A stretch of DNA of 64,000 nucleotides from Emydura subglobosa (Eukaryota; Chordata; Testudines; Chelidae), in the NCBI GenBank assembly GCA_007922225.1, contig ML679962.1, positions 37,525,863-37,589,862 of the forward strand, in the 5' to 3' direction. Numbering within the stretch: the stretch's first letter is position 1; each line of letters opens with the position of its first letter. Position numbers and translations under genes: made by a program. The notes beneath the pieces were generated by a model. That model was given only the letters and a program-made list of their open reading frames with translations. It was not told the origin of the DNA and did not search any database. Shown here in pieces: positions 37,884-49,272 of this stretch.

Positions 37884-37889
37884 TTTATT
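37884..37889 (-). terminator. LTR poly(A) signal AATAAA
   Basis: Reads TTTATT on the plus strand. It sits about 150 nt downstream of the LTR TATA box, the spacing expected for the R region of a retroviral LTR. Confidence 0.7.
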
Positions 37890-38030
37890 GTAGACACAGC
37901 GCGGTCCTAGTATCCCGCAGACGCTATGGGACCACTAACACACGTACGTTTGTTACAATGGACCAGCTCAATGAATGGCGGGACTTTCCGTTTCCCCCTC
38001 AGCTGGACCAAGATGGTTCCTCCGAGGCCC

Positions 38031-38040
38031 TCTTTTATAC
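38031..38040 (-). promoter_or_regulatory. LTR TATA box
   Basis: GTATAAAAGA on the minus strand within the solo LTR. The AATAAA of the same LTR follows at 37889-37884 in the same orientation. Confidence 0.7.
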
Positions 38041-38459
38041 ACCGATGGAAATAAGTTGCATGTTACTCCTCTGACGTGTGTAGCTGCCACCCTCTGATGT
38101 GGTAAGACACCATCCTTTACCTGGTACTGATTGGTTCTGTCAAAACATCTCTATCCATACTATTTTCATTTGGAGAGGCCAGTGAGCCTCATTATCTCTG
38201 GGCATTGGGACGTTCTGGTACCTTTCTGGAACGTGCTTGTGCCCGGCACGTCTTTGGAATTTGTGTGTTTGCAATATCAGCTCTGTTACTCTGCCAGCAT
38301 TCACAGCCCCACTTCGGCTAACTTTGCTTTATAACAGCAGGGTCTTGACCGTTACTTTAGCTCAGACCTGGCCTGTTATACTAGGCCTCATGTCTCAGGC
38401 TCTCACTTTCTACTACAAGAAGCACCAGCTCCTTGGTTAACCAGCTATTCTTTTACACA

Positions 38460-41400
38460 GCCATCCCAGTCTTGTGAAGTGGCTTCACTGCACAGTCCTA
38501 CGTGCTACCAGGGCTTGGAAACCTTTGATCTCCCTTATTCCCAGTTAGTGAACTTACTGGGGCAGGTAATGGCCGGGGTTCCCAGCACCTTGGTTCTGGA
38601 CTCAGTTGAGCATCTTCCCTCCAGTTGACCGGCCTTGTGCTGGGCTCTTTGACGCGCATGGAGGGCAACTTAATATTCTGACATCAACGGGGAGCTTGGG
38701 GAAGCGCAGCCAGGGCAGCGCTGTAGGTAATAGAGGCGGTGGCCGAGTGACGACCTTCCTTCAGGGATGGCGTGTGCTCACGTGATGCCGTGCTGGCAGA
38801 GCGGTGTTTGGTCCTTGCTGTTTTCTGGAATTCCCTCTGCCTGGGGCTGCATGTAACGGTGCTTGTGTGGACTAAATGCTGAAAGCCCCTACGTCTCCCC
38901 CTCCGCTGAACCTCAGCCACAAATGCCGTTAAGCTGCTGTCGCATTGCTTAAGCGATCTCGTGCAGGAGCTGAAAGCTGCCCCCCAGCAGGATGAAGCGA
39001 AGGGGCTCATGTTCGCTCCGTGATGGTTTTTCCCTCTGTGTTGCTACGGCTGACAAGGCTTCCTTCACAGGCTGTTTCCTGTAATGAGGCTGACAGAGTG
39101 AGGTGCTGGGATTGTTGTTCGACTGTGTGACATGCTGAGTTAGCTGCTCGGAGTTCTCCGTTCGCTCTGACAGACGGCTGCCCGCTGCGGCAGACAGGCA
39201 AATAGCTCGTAAACATGCACTTCCTCTGCAACAGGTGCTGCGAAGTAATGAAGTAAAGTGTCTCTGAACGGCCTGCTCGTTCTTCAGTCGGCAGAGCCTG
39301 CGTTTCCACACGGGACTGCCGGGGCAATGGGCGCAAGGCGGGGTCTGGGTATCTGAACTGAGATGCTTTGAAGGAACTAGATGGTCAGAGAGTGCCGGGC
39401 TCCCGGTCAGGCCTCTCCAAAGTGTCCTGTGGGAGTCCAGCGAGCTCCTAGCACTCTGGGAAGCAGGCCTTAGATGTCAGCCAGGCTCCGTGCTAGAGCC
39501 ACTTTTCTCCTTTCCCTTTCCCTCTTTTTGCCACATTTTTCAAAGGGGGCCTCTGGGTTCTGGGTGCTGGTTTTCGGGTCAGACTTGGCCTCCGGTCGGA
39601 GGCGTAGGTGACCAGTGCCTTGGCAAAGCCGACATGGGCGGGGATTTGGGCCACCAAAACCAGCTGCCGTTTTTGAAAATCCGTGTAGCTCAAGTTGATG
39701 TCGGTCTCCCCTGGTTGTGTCCCTCGATCCCAGCCCCGGGAGTCGTCAAAGCGCTTTCCGTTCTGGGGTGGAGGAGCGATTTCTCTGTCCTGTAGCTCTT
39801 GGGTAAACAACCATGTCCCTCAGAACTCGATCCGCCCCCTCCGGGGCTGGAACCAGCTCTGTGCATGGCCCTGCCTGGGCGTGCCCGGGAGGGAAGAACA
39901 AGCCGCCGGGGCCTCATCCTAGCCCCATGCCAGGGCTTTGTGCTAGCTGAGCTCTTGCAGGAGGGCGTCATAAAGACTGCTAGTGCCACGGCCGGTGCAC
40001 GCCTCTCCCGGGGGGCTGAGCTGTCGCCGTGCCCATGGGCTGGTAGACATAGAGCGTGCACTGCTGGAGGGTGACACAACGCCTGCTCTCCTACTGCATG
40101 TCCCGGTGGGTTTGGCCTGTGGTGGGTTGTTAGTCCTTTCGGAGCCTTGCTGAGGTAATGCACCTCTGCCCTTCCCCCAACACACTGCTGGACCTTAACA
40201 TGACAATAGAGCCCGACTGTTCAATGGACACATGGCAACGACAGCTCTCTGTAAATGCTACCTCGCCTGCCTCTTTAGCACACGCATCTCTGGCAGGCAT
40301 GAAGCTAGGCTGCAGAAGGGATCATCTGATGGACTGACAAACCTGTCTGCCACCCAGGGGTTCGGTGTCCCCTTCCGATTCTCTTCTTTTATACCTCTGA
40401 CCCTCACACCCCTTCCTGTTTTTACATTTGTTGTCCCATGGAATCAGTTGCTTTCTAGGTCCAGTGGCTCCTCCCCTTAAGCTGGGGGAGGAGCCTTGAG
40501 CAGTGGGCGGGCTGATGCCTGCCCACGTTCCTAGTTCGCAAATAGGGACCCAGGGGGAGCAGAGTATGGTAATGGAATGAAGTCTGAATATCCTGAGGCG
40601 GAGGCAAGCAGGGGTCAGGAACGGGAATGTTGCAAGGCTCCGGTCGGCCACAGGAGGTAGCACCAGAGGATGAAAAGCCCAGATTCCTTCCAAGAATGCA
40701 CAAATTGCCAACAGTCTGCTCAGTCTCAACATGCGTATTTTGTGCTGTGCATTTGCTAGTTAAAGAATTGACCAGGAACAATACCAGGTGACCTTGAAAC
40801 GTACCATGGTGCAAACGGTGAATTTTACAATCCTGTGCAATTTGAAATTTTTGCTCTCGGTGAATAATCCAGATGTAAACTTACTATGTATTTCTTGTGG
40901 CTATTTCCACCAGTAAAACTCAAGGGCTTGAAAGTTCAAAGATGCAAACCTGAAAGGACCATGGACACACAATCCCACAAACATTTACAAATAGTAAGCT
41001 CCACTAGGAGGCAATGAAAATGACTGTCTGACGTTCCAGTTTCTTAAGGTGTGTCTATTTAATCGGCAGGCTTCTCACTCAAAATGCTGAAGCCAAGACA
41101 GTGACCACAGGCTTGCATGTCCTCTCCACCACAGAGTGTTTTGGATGCATTCATTACGCATGGAAGCAGAGGTACTGGAGTCACCTGGGCTGAGGTTTTA
41201 AATAACTTACATGTTTCCCTGAGGCCAAAGTTTGCTTTTATAATTGCTAATAAATTCCATCACTCTGTGATATTCACTAGATATGAAAAGACACAACAGA
41301 CCATTAGCTGGTATTTGACAGCCTGGATTAAATCTGTGGTTTCCAGAAGTGCTTTAAAGCACCCAGGACACCGGTGGGTTCAGCTGGTACATGTATAAGA

Positions 41401-41545
41401 CAGAATTCCATCAAAGGTGCATATAAGCAAAACCAGTGGAACGGCCAATGGTGGAAAGCACGTCTCAAAGGGGCCAGGGCCATTCTGGGGCTCAGACCCA
41501 TCCTCTCTTGCTGTGCTTGTTTGCTGCAGAACAGAAGGAAACAAT
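38460..41545. other. Intergenic; CpG-rich block at about 38600-40200
   Basis: The 38600-40200 part is visibly richer in G, C and CpG than the rest of the window, with the densest part at 39550-40060. Overlapping frames on both strands (for example 39690-40163 minus) have no recognisable domain and look like composition artefacts. It might be a CpG island or a GC-rich decayed repeat. The rest is featureless. Confidence 0.4.
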
Positions 41546-41830
41546 TGCTTAGACCCTGTCTACTCCGAGATTTGGCGGCAGTCGACGGGAGTTACGCAAG
41601 CTACGCAAAAAACTTGTGTAACTCCCGTGGACTTCTCTGCTTCTCTTCTGCGCGCCGTCTTCACTGCACTGCGCCGACGGGAACCGTGCAGCGCTACGCC
41701 ACTTGAGGAGGTGGTCTTAGTACGTCGATTTCTGGATCGACTGAGCGGGTCTTCACTGACTGCTCAGTCGATCCATTGAAATTGATCTGACAGCAGTGAC
41801 TTTGCCACCATCAGTGTAACCGTAGCCTTA
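41546..41830 (+). repeat. Non-autonomous DNA transposon-like repeat
   Basis: The left part GACCCTGTCTACTCCGAGAT with GGGAGTTACGCAAGCTACGC repeats the unit at 8243-8320. The inner part has an inverted pair around GTAACTCCCGTGGAC and its upstream GACGGGAGTTAC. The right part contains a second inverted set, GATCGACTGAGCGG and CTGCTCAGTCGATC. There is no coding capacity. The terminal style resembles a turtle hAT-type MITE, an assignment that is unverified. Confidence 0.55.
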
Positions 41831-42394
41831 CAAATGCAAGGCAGACCTCCAGACCCCATTGCTCCCTCTTTGTTTCCGTGTGTGCATCTGGGGAGTTAAT
41901 TCCCGCTGTCACCCGGCTCCTCTTCCAGCCTCTCTCATGCTCCGGCAAAGAGATTGCTAGATGCAGTGATCTCATTCAGAGCATTACCTTGGCGCTTCAC
42001 ATGCAGCTGTCTGAAATGTTTTGGCTGGGCAGGAGGGCAATTGTTCACTCTTAATGAGTGTATCTGGGAGAGCGAGCTGAGAAGGGCTGGTGCGCCAGAT
42101 TTGGTGTGTAGGTTGTGGGACAGGAAGCCTGCTCCCCCACAGCTCCCATCTTCCTCCCAGCTACACCTCTCACTGCCCTGTGATCCCAAACTTCTTTTCT
42201 AGGACTCCAGCACTGCCTTGAGTGCTGGCCCTGGAAGAAAAGTGAGAGTAGAGAGGCAGCAGGAATGGCCAGCTGATGGGATACGGCCGGAAGATGTCCA
42301 AGGAGGTAGCAAGCAAGCGTCTGAAGGAGCAGACCTTGGCTACTGGTTATAGGGTCCCTGGACTGGAATCCAGTGTCATGAGAGGGCCTGGGCG
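41831..42394. other. Intergenic, nothing recognised
   Basis: No gene or named repeat is visible in this stretch. Confidence 0.4.
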
Positions 42395-42944
42395 TGAGTG
42401 TTGTGTGAAGAAATACTTCCTTTTGTTCATTTTAAACTACTGCCTATTCATTTCATTTGGTGACCCCTAGTTCTTGTGTTGTGAGAAGGAGTAAATAACA
42501 CTTCCTTCTGTACTTTCTCCACACCAGTCACGATTTTATAGACCTCTACCATATCCCCCCTTAGTCATCTCTTTTCCAAGCTGAAAAGTACTAGTCTTAT
42601 TAATTTCTCCTCATATGGAAGCTTTCCCATATTCCTAATAATTATTTTGCCCTTTTCTGTATCTTTTCCAATTCCAACATATATTTTTTGAGATGTGGTG
42701 ACCAGATCTGCACTCAGTATTCAAGATGTGGGTGTACCGTGGATTTATAAAGAGGCAATATGATATTTTCTGTCTTATTATTTATCCCTTTCCTAATGAT
42801 ACCCAATATTCTGTTAACTTTTTTGACTGCTGCTGCACATTGAGTGGATGTTTTCAGAGAACTATCCACAGTGACTCCAAGTTCTCTTTCTTGGGTTCTA
42901 AGTTAGCTGTTACCACTCATCATTTTGTATGTATAGTTGGGATT
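42395..42944 (-). mobile_element. CR1-type LINE fragment, minus strand
   Basis: On the minus strand it carries the same order as the copies at 8738 and 46495, with GAATTGGAAAAGATACAGAA and the region around YEE, then the TGGTGTGGAGAAAGTACAGA and 3' terminal blocks. On the plus strand this reads as CTTTCTCCACACCAGTCACG at about 42515 and CATATCCCCCCTTAGTCATC at 42550-42569. It stops at about 42944, where a DIRS left-end sequence begins, so the LINE appears interrupted or truncated by that element. Confidence 0.85.
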
Positions 42945-43520
42945 ATGTCCATTCCACTATGGTTGTGTGCACGCCTCTGTGCATGGCTACCGGAACTTTT
43001 TTCCCCTTAGCAGATCCTGTAGGACCAGCTCTGGTGCCCCCTGCAGCCCCTGCGCACATGCCGCGGTATATGAGGCGCTGCCGGCCCTACGCCCCCTCAG
43101 TCCCTTCTTCCCACCCATGGCGGTTACTGGAACTGCCTGCACTTCCATTGCAAGCACTTTATTCCCCGTGTTTAAACGTCAAACTAGGTTTTTTGTGTTG
43201 TTTAGTTAGTTAGCTTAGTAACTCCTGTAGTGGTCGTTAGACACTTGAAGAGAGTCTAGCTTAGTTTTTTACCAGGAGCGAGTATGCTCCGGTGGCATGG
43301 CTTCAAGCCATGTGCTCCAGCGGGAAAGCTCTCCCGCTCGCTGACCCCCACTGCCTAAAGCGTAGGGGGGAAGCTCTTCGTATCAGAGTGCGGATCGTAA
43401 GGCTTTCAGACCTCCGGAAAATCCGCATGATAGCCTGGCTCACAGAGCTCACAGAGAGGTCACAGAGAGGACTGGAGCAGTGTTATAGGAAACATCCTGG
43501 GTTGGATGAGGCTTTACTAA
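42945..43520 (+). mobile_element. DIRS-like 5' fragment with decayed gag knuckle
   Basis: From ATGTCCATTCCACTATGGTT it follows the left-terminal sequence of the DIRS copies at 22551 and 26702, including GTGCCCCCTGCAGCCCC. At 43290-43500 the translation MCSSGKALPLADPHCLKRRG keeps the Cys-rich knuckle start and the ADPH-CLK spacing of the related gags, with frame damage afterwards. It lacks the first roughly 20 bases of the left end and everything after gag. Confidence 0.75.
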
Positions 43521-43526
43521 CACAGG

Positions 43527-43625
43527 AGTCATAGAATCATAGATGAGGGTTGGAAGGGACCTCTTGAGGTCATCTAGTCTCACCCACTGCTCAGAGCAGG
43601 ACCAGCCCCACCTAAACCATCCCAA
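43527..43625 (-). mobile_element. CR1 LINE 3'-end fragment, minus strand
   Basis: GTCATAGAATCATAGATGAG followed by GGTTGGAAGGGACCTCTTGA and CATCTAGTCTCACCCACTGC is the reverse complement of the CR1 3' terminus with its tail. It belongs to the octamer-tail group, like 32906-33863. Only about 100 bp remain. Confidence 0.85.
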
Positions 43626-43689
43626 TTAGGACGCCCAGTTTCCCCCACAAAGGAAGCAAGACTCAATTCTGCAGGATGCTGAGCACTGT

Positions 43690-43812
43690 GGCCTGCTCCA
43701 GCGAGGCACTTAAGCATGTGCATAAATTAAAGCACATGCCTTAGTCCCATTTGAGTTTAATGGGACAGTTGACAATCAATCATACACTTAAGTGCTTGGC
43801 TGGATCAGGACC
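43690..43812. repeat. Foldback repeat
   Basis: The arm GGCCTGCTCCAGCGAGGCAC (43690-43714 in full) is matched in inverse by 43787-43812, ending GGCTGGATCAGGACC. The inner part has a second inverted pair around TCCCATTTGAGTTTAATGGG. It is a known style of sauropsid palindromic repeat. Confidence 0.65.
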
Positions 43813-43825
43813 TTGCAGCTTTGAG

Positions 43826-46494
43826 CCCTGGGTGCTGCAGGTGGCATCGGCAAACAGGAATCACAGGTCAGAAGCATTCATGTTAATAATAGTTGCAGCC
43901 AGAGGTCTTAACTCAGAGACTTGTGCGTGATCGTATCCTGCCCTGGCGCGGTTCTCGGCAATCCAACTTCTCACGGCACCATCCCGGGGCTACCTCTGGC
44001 CCCAATTTGTCTGTGAAAGCCCTAGTTATGTAACAGGAGATTCAGTGTTAAGCGTGTCAGCAAACTGAGAAAAACGCCTTATTTGTTGTAAGGAGGTTTT
44101 TAAAAGACAATTATTTTAACACAGCTTATTCTTATAGAGTCTCCCCAACACATTGCCTTCCGTAATTACTGCTTACAATCTGGCAAGCCTTTTCAATAGT
44201 GAAGGCCCTATTAAGATGGAAGCAATTCCTATCCACAGTATGTGAAAATTCACTCATTTCTCTAGAGTCTCTATGGGGCAGACATGGAAGACTTCATTGA
44301 TCTGTCATTCAGGAGATAAGGAAGGAAGCAAATTAAAATCTTAGGAATTTCTTTTGGGAGCTTTCTAAGGCAGAACGAGGTTTTTAATTGAGTTTTTACC
44401 TCATTCTTTGCAATTGTTATTCTGAACTTCTTTAAACAAGTAAAAATTTGCCATTTGCTTTCAGTGTGGGTGGGATAGAGATCAAATGACCATTCTGGAG
44501 ATGCTAAACAACAGAAGGCAAGCAGAGAAGACAAATTGTTAAAAGTGAAACCTATTTGATATGCAATATTTTAGTTTGATGGATTAACCACCATATTGTG
44601 TTATGCAGTATGAAAGGTGGCTAACTGTATTCTAATTATAAAACACTTCCCTGGTGTTCTGTAGCTGGCCTGCTGAGTTTAAAATTTTCAATTAAAGTCC
44701 TTCATTTTTGCTTAAATTCCACATTTAAAAAAAAAACTTCAGTTTTAAATATCTTGAATTATATAGGTCTGATGCAGCATCATAAATGTACTCTGTTAAT
44801 TTCAGTACATACAAAACTGCAGATGTCTTCCTTATTGATCTCCGAGCCTTTTCTTCTCGTCAATCAAAGACAGAAGATTGCGTAGGCATGAATCACTCTG
44901 TACCCACTCAGCAACAGGAGTAATGATCTTTAAGTGAACCACATCAAGACAGCGAGGACTTGTGTGTAATTTAGACCAAAAATTGGAACAAGTGTTCATT
45001 TCTTTCAAATGTCACTCTAATTTTCTGCTTAGTGGGTGTGCACAATTCACTCATACAGCTAACCAGATCCCAAGCTCTTAAGAAGAAAAGTATTAGCTAT
45101 ATATTATTTTTAACAAAAAAAATTTGTTTACCCAGCTCTCCCGCCAGAGATGAGATTTTTTCAGACCAGCAGTTTCCAGCTTTGTTCATCAATAACTTCT
45201 GCAGTAGATGTCTGAACAAACGTAAAGCTATAGACTGGTTCTTTGTTCACTGTTCTTTATTCTGTATTAGTCTTTTCTACCACTGTGAACCGACATATGG
45301 GCCTGATCCTATACCCATTGAAGTCAATGGAAAGATTCCCATCATCACTGGGCTTTGGATTGGGCCCATGATGCTTCAGGAGATTTGCATGAAGAATCTG
45401 TATGGTGAATTATGTTTACCTCTAGTCATTCGTACTCCAGACAATAGATCTGTTAAATCCAGATGGAAAACCGTAGTCAGAGTTGACTTGACAGAATGAC
45501 AGTAAACTAGCCCAAGGGACTAAATTACTTCCTGAGCAATTCCACTGAATTCAGTTGGCCATTACATGAAAAATGAATCCAGCCCAATTATTCTGAAACG
45601 GTTTTGGAAGGAAGAAACCACCAGCTCTCTTCAGGAAAAGCATCCCGAACAAAATAAGTTCTCAGTAGATATAGCAACAGTACAAGAGAGAGTTTTGTGC
45701 ATTGATTCTCTCCGCTGACTTGTTCTATCACCCGAAATGATTTTCTCCCAAAGTCGGAGTTATTTTCAAGCATTCTCATTCTCCCTGGGGTTCACATTTG
45801 AATATAGCTGACACACATGGAATATCAGGGACACGAGTCCAATTGTTTCTCTCAGCCAAATTGTTGGGATACAGGGATATTTACTGTACTCTGACAGGGG
45901 GGATTAGAGGGATAATGACTGTCTAGATGGAATTGCAGGGGACAAATAACAGTCTTTTTATTAGTGTGACCTGCATTGCTTTGCTATAGTTACAATAGAC
46001 CCATTTCAATGCATTTCAATGCAGGAGGAATGCAGTAATTAAGCTGATTAGATTTACTCTTCCAAATGCTGGGGGAGCAGAATAGAAAAACCTGAATACT
46101 ACAGACCCACAGCTGGCATGAATCAGCAGAACTCCACGGACGTAGTTGGGGTCAGATCTCCAGCTGGTGTGAACCGGCTTCCCTCCAATGTAACCGATGC
46201 AGCGTTGCCGATTTATACCACATGAGGCGCTGTCTCTCTGTTGCCACAAATCTATTCCCTGGGTCAGATATTCTACAGGAAGAATCGTGAAGTTACACAG
46301 TTAGCCCGAAACTGTGCAGCAGAGACCTGCTGTTTATCTGTACAACGTCAGTGATCAGTCCAGCACTTGCCGGACATGGATGGAGATGAAATCCTGGGTC
46401 TTGAGAGCTTTCAGTCTAAGGCCCTGATGTGGAAATGCTTATGTCAGTGTGTAACTTTACACACGGGAGTAGTCTCCGTGTGTGTGTGTGTGAT
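43826..46494. other. Intergenic, one short palindromic repeat at 45298-45369
   Basis: The 45298-45369 piece is GGGCCTGATCCTATACCCAT with a matching inverted end GGATTGGGCCC, around CATTGAAGTCAATGG. Otherwise nothing was recognised; the 155-aa frame at 45032-45499 overlaps that repeat and has no domain. Confidence 0.45.
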
Positions 46495-46730
46495 GCACAT
46501 AACACAAGAACCAGCGTCACCCAATGAAATTAATAGGCAGCAGGTTAAAACAAACACAAGGAAGTACTTCGTCATACAACACACAGTCCGCTTGTGGAAC
46601 TTCTTGTCGGGGGGGGGGGGGGGGGGATGTAAAGGCCAAAACGATAATGGGGTTAAAAAAGAATTAGACAATGTCCTGGAGGGTAGGTCCGTCGATGGCT
46701 ATTGGCTGAGTTGGTTGACCTCCCAGCGTC
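46495..46730 (+). mobile_element. CR1-type LINE 3'-region fragment
   Basis: Shows the blocks AACACAAGAACCAGCGTCAC, AATTAATAGGCAGCAGGTTA and GAAGTACTTCGTCATACAAC, then AAGAATTAGACAATGTCCTG and GTCCGTCGATGGCTATTGGC. This is the 3' part of the same CR1-type subfamily as 8738-8975 and 42395-42944. A run of 18 G (46609-46626) sits in the middle where the family has only a few. Confidence 0.85.
46609..46626 (+). repeat. Poly-G tract (18 G)
   Basis: Eighteen consecutive G residues inside the CR1 fragment. It may have expanded from a short G run of the LINE. Confidence 0.9.
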
Positions 46731-46744
46731 CCAGCAACGTGCTC

Positions 46745-46840
46745 ATATGACTGGGCTCTTAGACTGTAAACTCTTTGGGGCAGGTTCTGTTTTCTGTAGC
46801 ACTTTGCCTACATTGGGCTGCCATTACATAAGAATAGTAA
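46745..46840 (+). repeat. SINE/LINE 3'-end-like fragment
   Basis: The sequence TTAGACTGTAAACTCTTTGG (46759-46778) with GGCAGGTTCTG is a common vertebrate short repeat signature. The class (MIR/CORE-like) was not established. Confidence 0.5.
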
Positions 46841-48817
46841 AGGAAGGCCTGCTTCAGTTCAAAAAAGGAAAAGGCGACAGCAAAACCAGCACAGATTGTA
46901 CGTGGCCGAAGAGCCATGGTTTGTGATGTTCTACCCAGTTACCTTCCCGCCCTTTGGCGGGGGTGACATCATACCATGCCGACGCCAGCACACCCTAGCG
47001 AGGGTATTTTTGATCCTCTCACCCCTCGCGCTAGGCGACGACATGCTAAATTCACTGCACCGCTGTCAGTGTGTGTTGGAGCAGGGACAAATTAGTTCCT
47101 CTCTCTGTGCTTGAGTTGGGTTTTGCAAATCAGGATTTACATCTCTGCTTTTAATAAATGCACTGTTTGTCTGGATAGATTTTGTGAGGTAAATGGAGCG
47201 AAAAATCATAATGACTCTGGCATAAACTGGAGAGCATTAAAATGAATGTGGTTTGTTGATGTAATCAGTGGCTAATTAGGGTGAGCACTCTGCTAGCGCA
47301 GCTCATCGCCCTTCCCCCATAACGAGAGTTCACCGGCGCTGCCTGGGCCCTCGAGAGGCAGGCCCAGATCTGCCGTTGCTGAGCGGAACGTCTGCAGTGC
47401 CCCTTACAGATCTTGCTGATGCAGAAGCCAAAGGGACTTTCCCATGGGAGCAGGACTGCAACGTAGCAGAACCAGGATCCGGTGCTGTGTAGAAGGACAT
47501 GATATCCGTCACTGGGCCTGGGCGCTTGGGCAGTGCTTGCCTGAGTGGCTGTTTCAAAGAAGCCTCTTCCCCGCAAGTACTGCCTGAATCGCCGTGCTGT
47601 GGGAGGGGATGGAAGTCACCGTTGCAATCCCTGGGCTGAGTCTGTTGCTGCTGTTATGCATCAGATTTACAGCCGTGCTGTGAGGCCCCAATCCAGACAG
47701 GGCTCCTTTACGCTGAGCATGGTACAAAATCAATAGGGACAGTCCCTGCCCTGAAAAGCTGCCAATTGAATTCTCTTCCCTGGTTGCTCCGTAACCTTTG
47801 GGGCCTGTGGGAAGACGATGCACTCCTGTCAGTCCCCTCCAGCTGATCAGGGATTCGTGAGGGAGAAAGTGGTTTACTTTTGTGATACTCTTCCAGAAAA
47901 AACAGGTGCTCGTATTTCAGAGCTTTGGTTGGGAAACCCTACAGCAGCGAGATCAGCTTCTGGGGTTTTGAAGTACTGTTTTTTGTTTGTTTGTTTGTTT
48001 GTTTTTAAATACTGGTGTGGGCAGAGTGATGTGATTCATAGTTTATTTAGAGATCAGTTTATCACTCTGGCTGCTCTTACTTCTCTTAGGGTGGAGTAGG
48101 ACACTCATCAGGCCCTCTCAGGAAGGTGCCATTCTTCGGTAATTCGGTTGCAGGCCTATCTTAAAAAAACTAAAATCAAAACACTCTGCCAATCTGTGTG
48201 TAGCTTATCAGGCCAACTCTCCGTGAATTGAACTGCTGGGACTTAAGGGATCCGATGAAAAATGGTTTCCAAGAATCCAGTGTGAGATTCTACTGAGGAC
48301 GTCTTAGTCTGGGATGTGTTTAGATGGTTGGCACGAACTATCTACTGTGACTTCAGGATATGACTGAGTAAAGCTTTCTCTGTATTAAGTAGCCCCAGAC
48401 TAGATTAATAGTAATGGTTTTACGATATTGTTTTATCATTGCTGCTCTGCGCTCTTAGCTCAGCGGGGCATGCGGAGAGGAATGACTAACTCGATCTATT
48501 TTCTTTTCTTAAATATTCAGATTTCTAGAGTAGCGGGGTCACGAAGTGCAGTGAGGTGACACAGCAAACACAAAATGGAAACAGAGAAAGTTAATGTACG
48601 TGCAGAGGGTCTTAGAAAATACGCCGAAAGGCAGCGCACTGCGCTACTGACAGAATGCACAGATCTCACCCAGGGAATCTAGAAACCAGCCGTGATCTCG
48701 TAAAGACTGTGCTCTGGAGATGCTCGATCGTGGGCAAGAAGGTAGGGGAATGCATAGCGCTCAATCCCGGGGTGGGCAGCCAGGAAATGACTTGAAATAC
48801 TGTCGGGACCACTTAGA
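46841..48817. other. Intergenic, nothing recognised
   Basis: Contains a (GTTT)5 tract at 47985-48004. A piece near 47690-47770 has the GACAGTCCCTGCCCTGAAAA signature of the SINE-like family seen elsewhere. Nothing else was recognised. Confidence 0.4.
47985..48004 (+). repeat. (GTTT)5 microsatellite
   Basis: Five tandem GTTT units, preceded by a short T run. Confidence 0.9.
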
Positions 48818-49272
48818 TTACTAGATTCTAAAGCCAGAAGGGTGCATTGTGATCACAGACCTCTTGTGTAGCACAGGCCATAACGTCCCCAAAACAATTC
48901 TCAGAGCAGGCCTTTTAGAGAGAACTTTTTAAATCTCGACTTTAAAATTGTCCATGATGGAGAATTCATCACCCTTGGCTATATTTAAAAACTATATTTA
49001 AAAACTGACAACTTTTTTCCAGTCCGAATTTGTCAAGCTTCAATTTCCAGCCATTGGCTCGTGTGAGACGTTTCTCTGCTAGACTGAGGAGCCCATTACT
49101 AAATAGTTGTGTCCCACATAGCTACTTTCAATCAAGTCGTGCTTTAGCTGTCTCTGTTACGTTAAATAGATGGAGCTCTTTGACTGGATCACTCTCAGGC
49201 AGGGTTTCTAATCCTTTAATCGTTCTTGTGGCTCTTCTCTGAACCTGCTCCAATTTATCAACATCCTTGTTG
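48818..49272 (-). mobile_element. CR1-type LINE fragment, minus strand
   Basis: On the plus strand it reads GATTCTAAAGCCAGAAGGGT, ACAGGCCATAACGTCCCC, CTTCAATTTCCAGCCATTGG and TTGTGGCTCTTCTCTGAACC, in the order of the 3' part of a sauropsid CR1 read in reverse. It ends near a GTGTGTGTG tract. It is degenerate, with an internal duplication of ATATTTAAAAACT at about 48982-49008. Confidence 0.8.

Larger units (their letters stand above)
37829..38459 (-). mobile_element. Solo LTR of an endogenous retrovirus-like element, minus strand
   Basis: The 631-bp unit begins TGTATTATTC and ends TTTTACACA, giving TG...CA termini. It is flanked by near-identical 5-mers, accat (37824-37828) and gccat (38460-38464), one mismatch. 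On the minus strand it carries a TATA box (GTATAAAAGA, 38040-38031) and, about 150 nt downstream, AATAAA (37889-37884), the standard U3-R-U5 order. No internal retroviral genes lie next to it, so it is a solo LTR formed by recombination. The ERV class cannot be assigned from this alone; 5-bp duplications fit several groups. Confidence 0.8.

Noticed and set aside
39690..40163. 157-aa minus-strand open frame in the CpG-rich block
   Set aside because: No domain, low-complexity Pro/Arg/Ser-rich composition and overlapping frames on the other strand; expected in GC-rich sequence.
45032..45499. 155-aa plus-strand open frame
   Set aside because: It spans a short palindromic repeat and has no recognisable domain or splice context.
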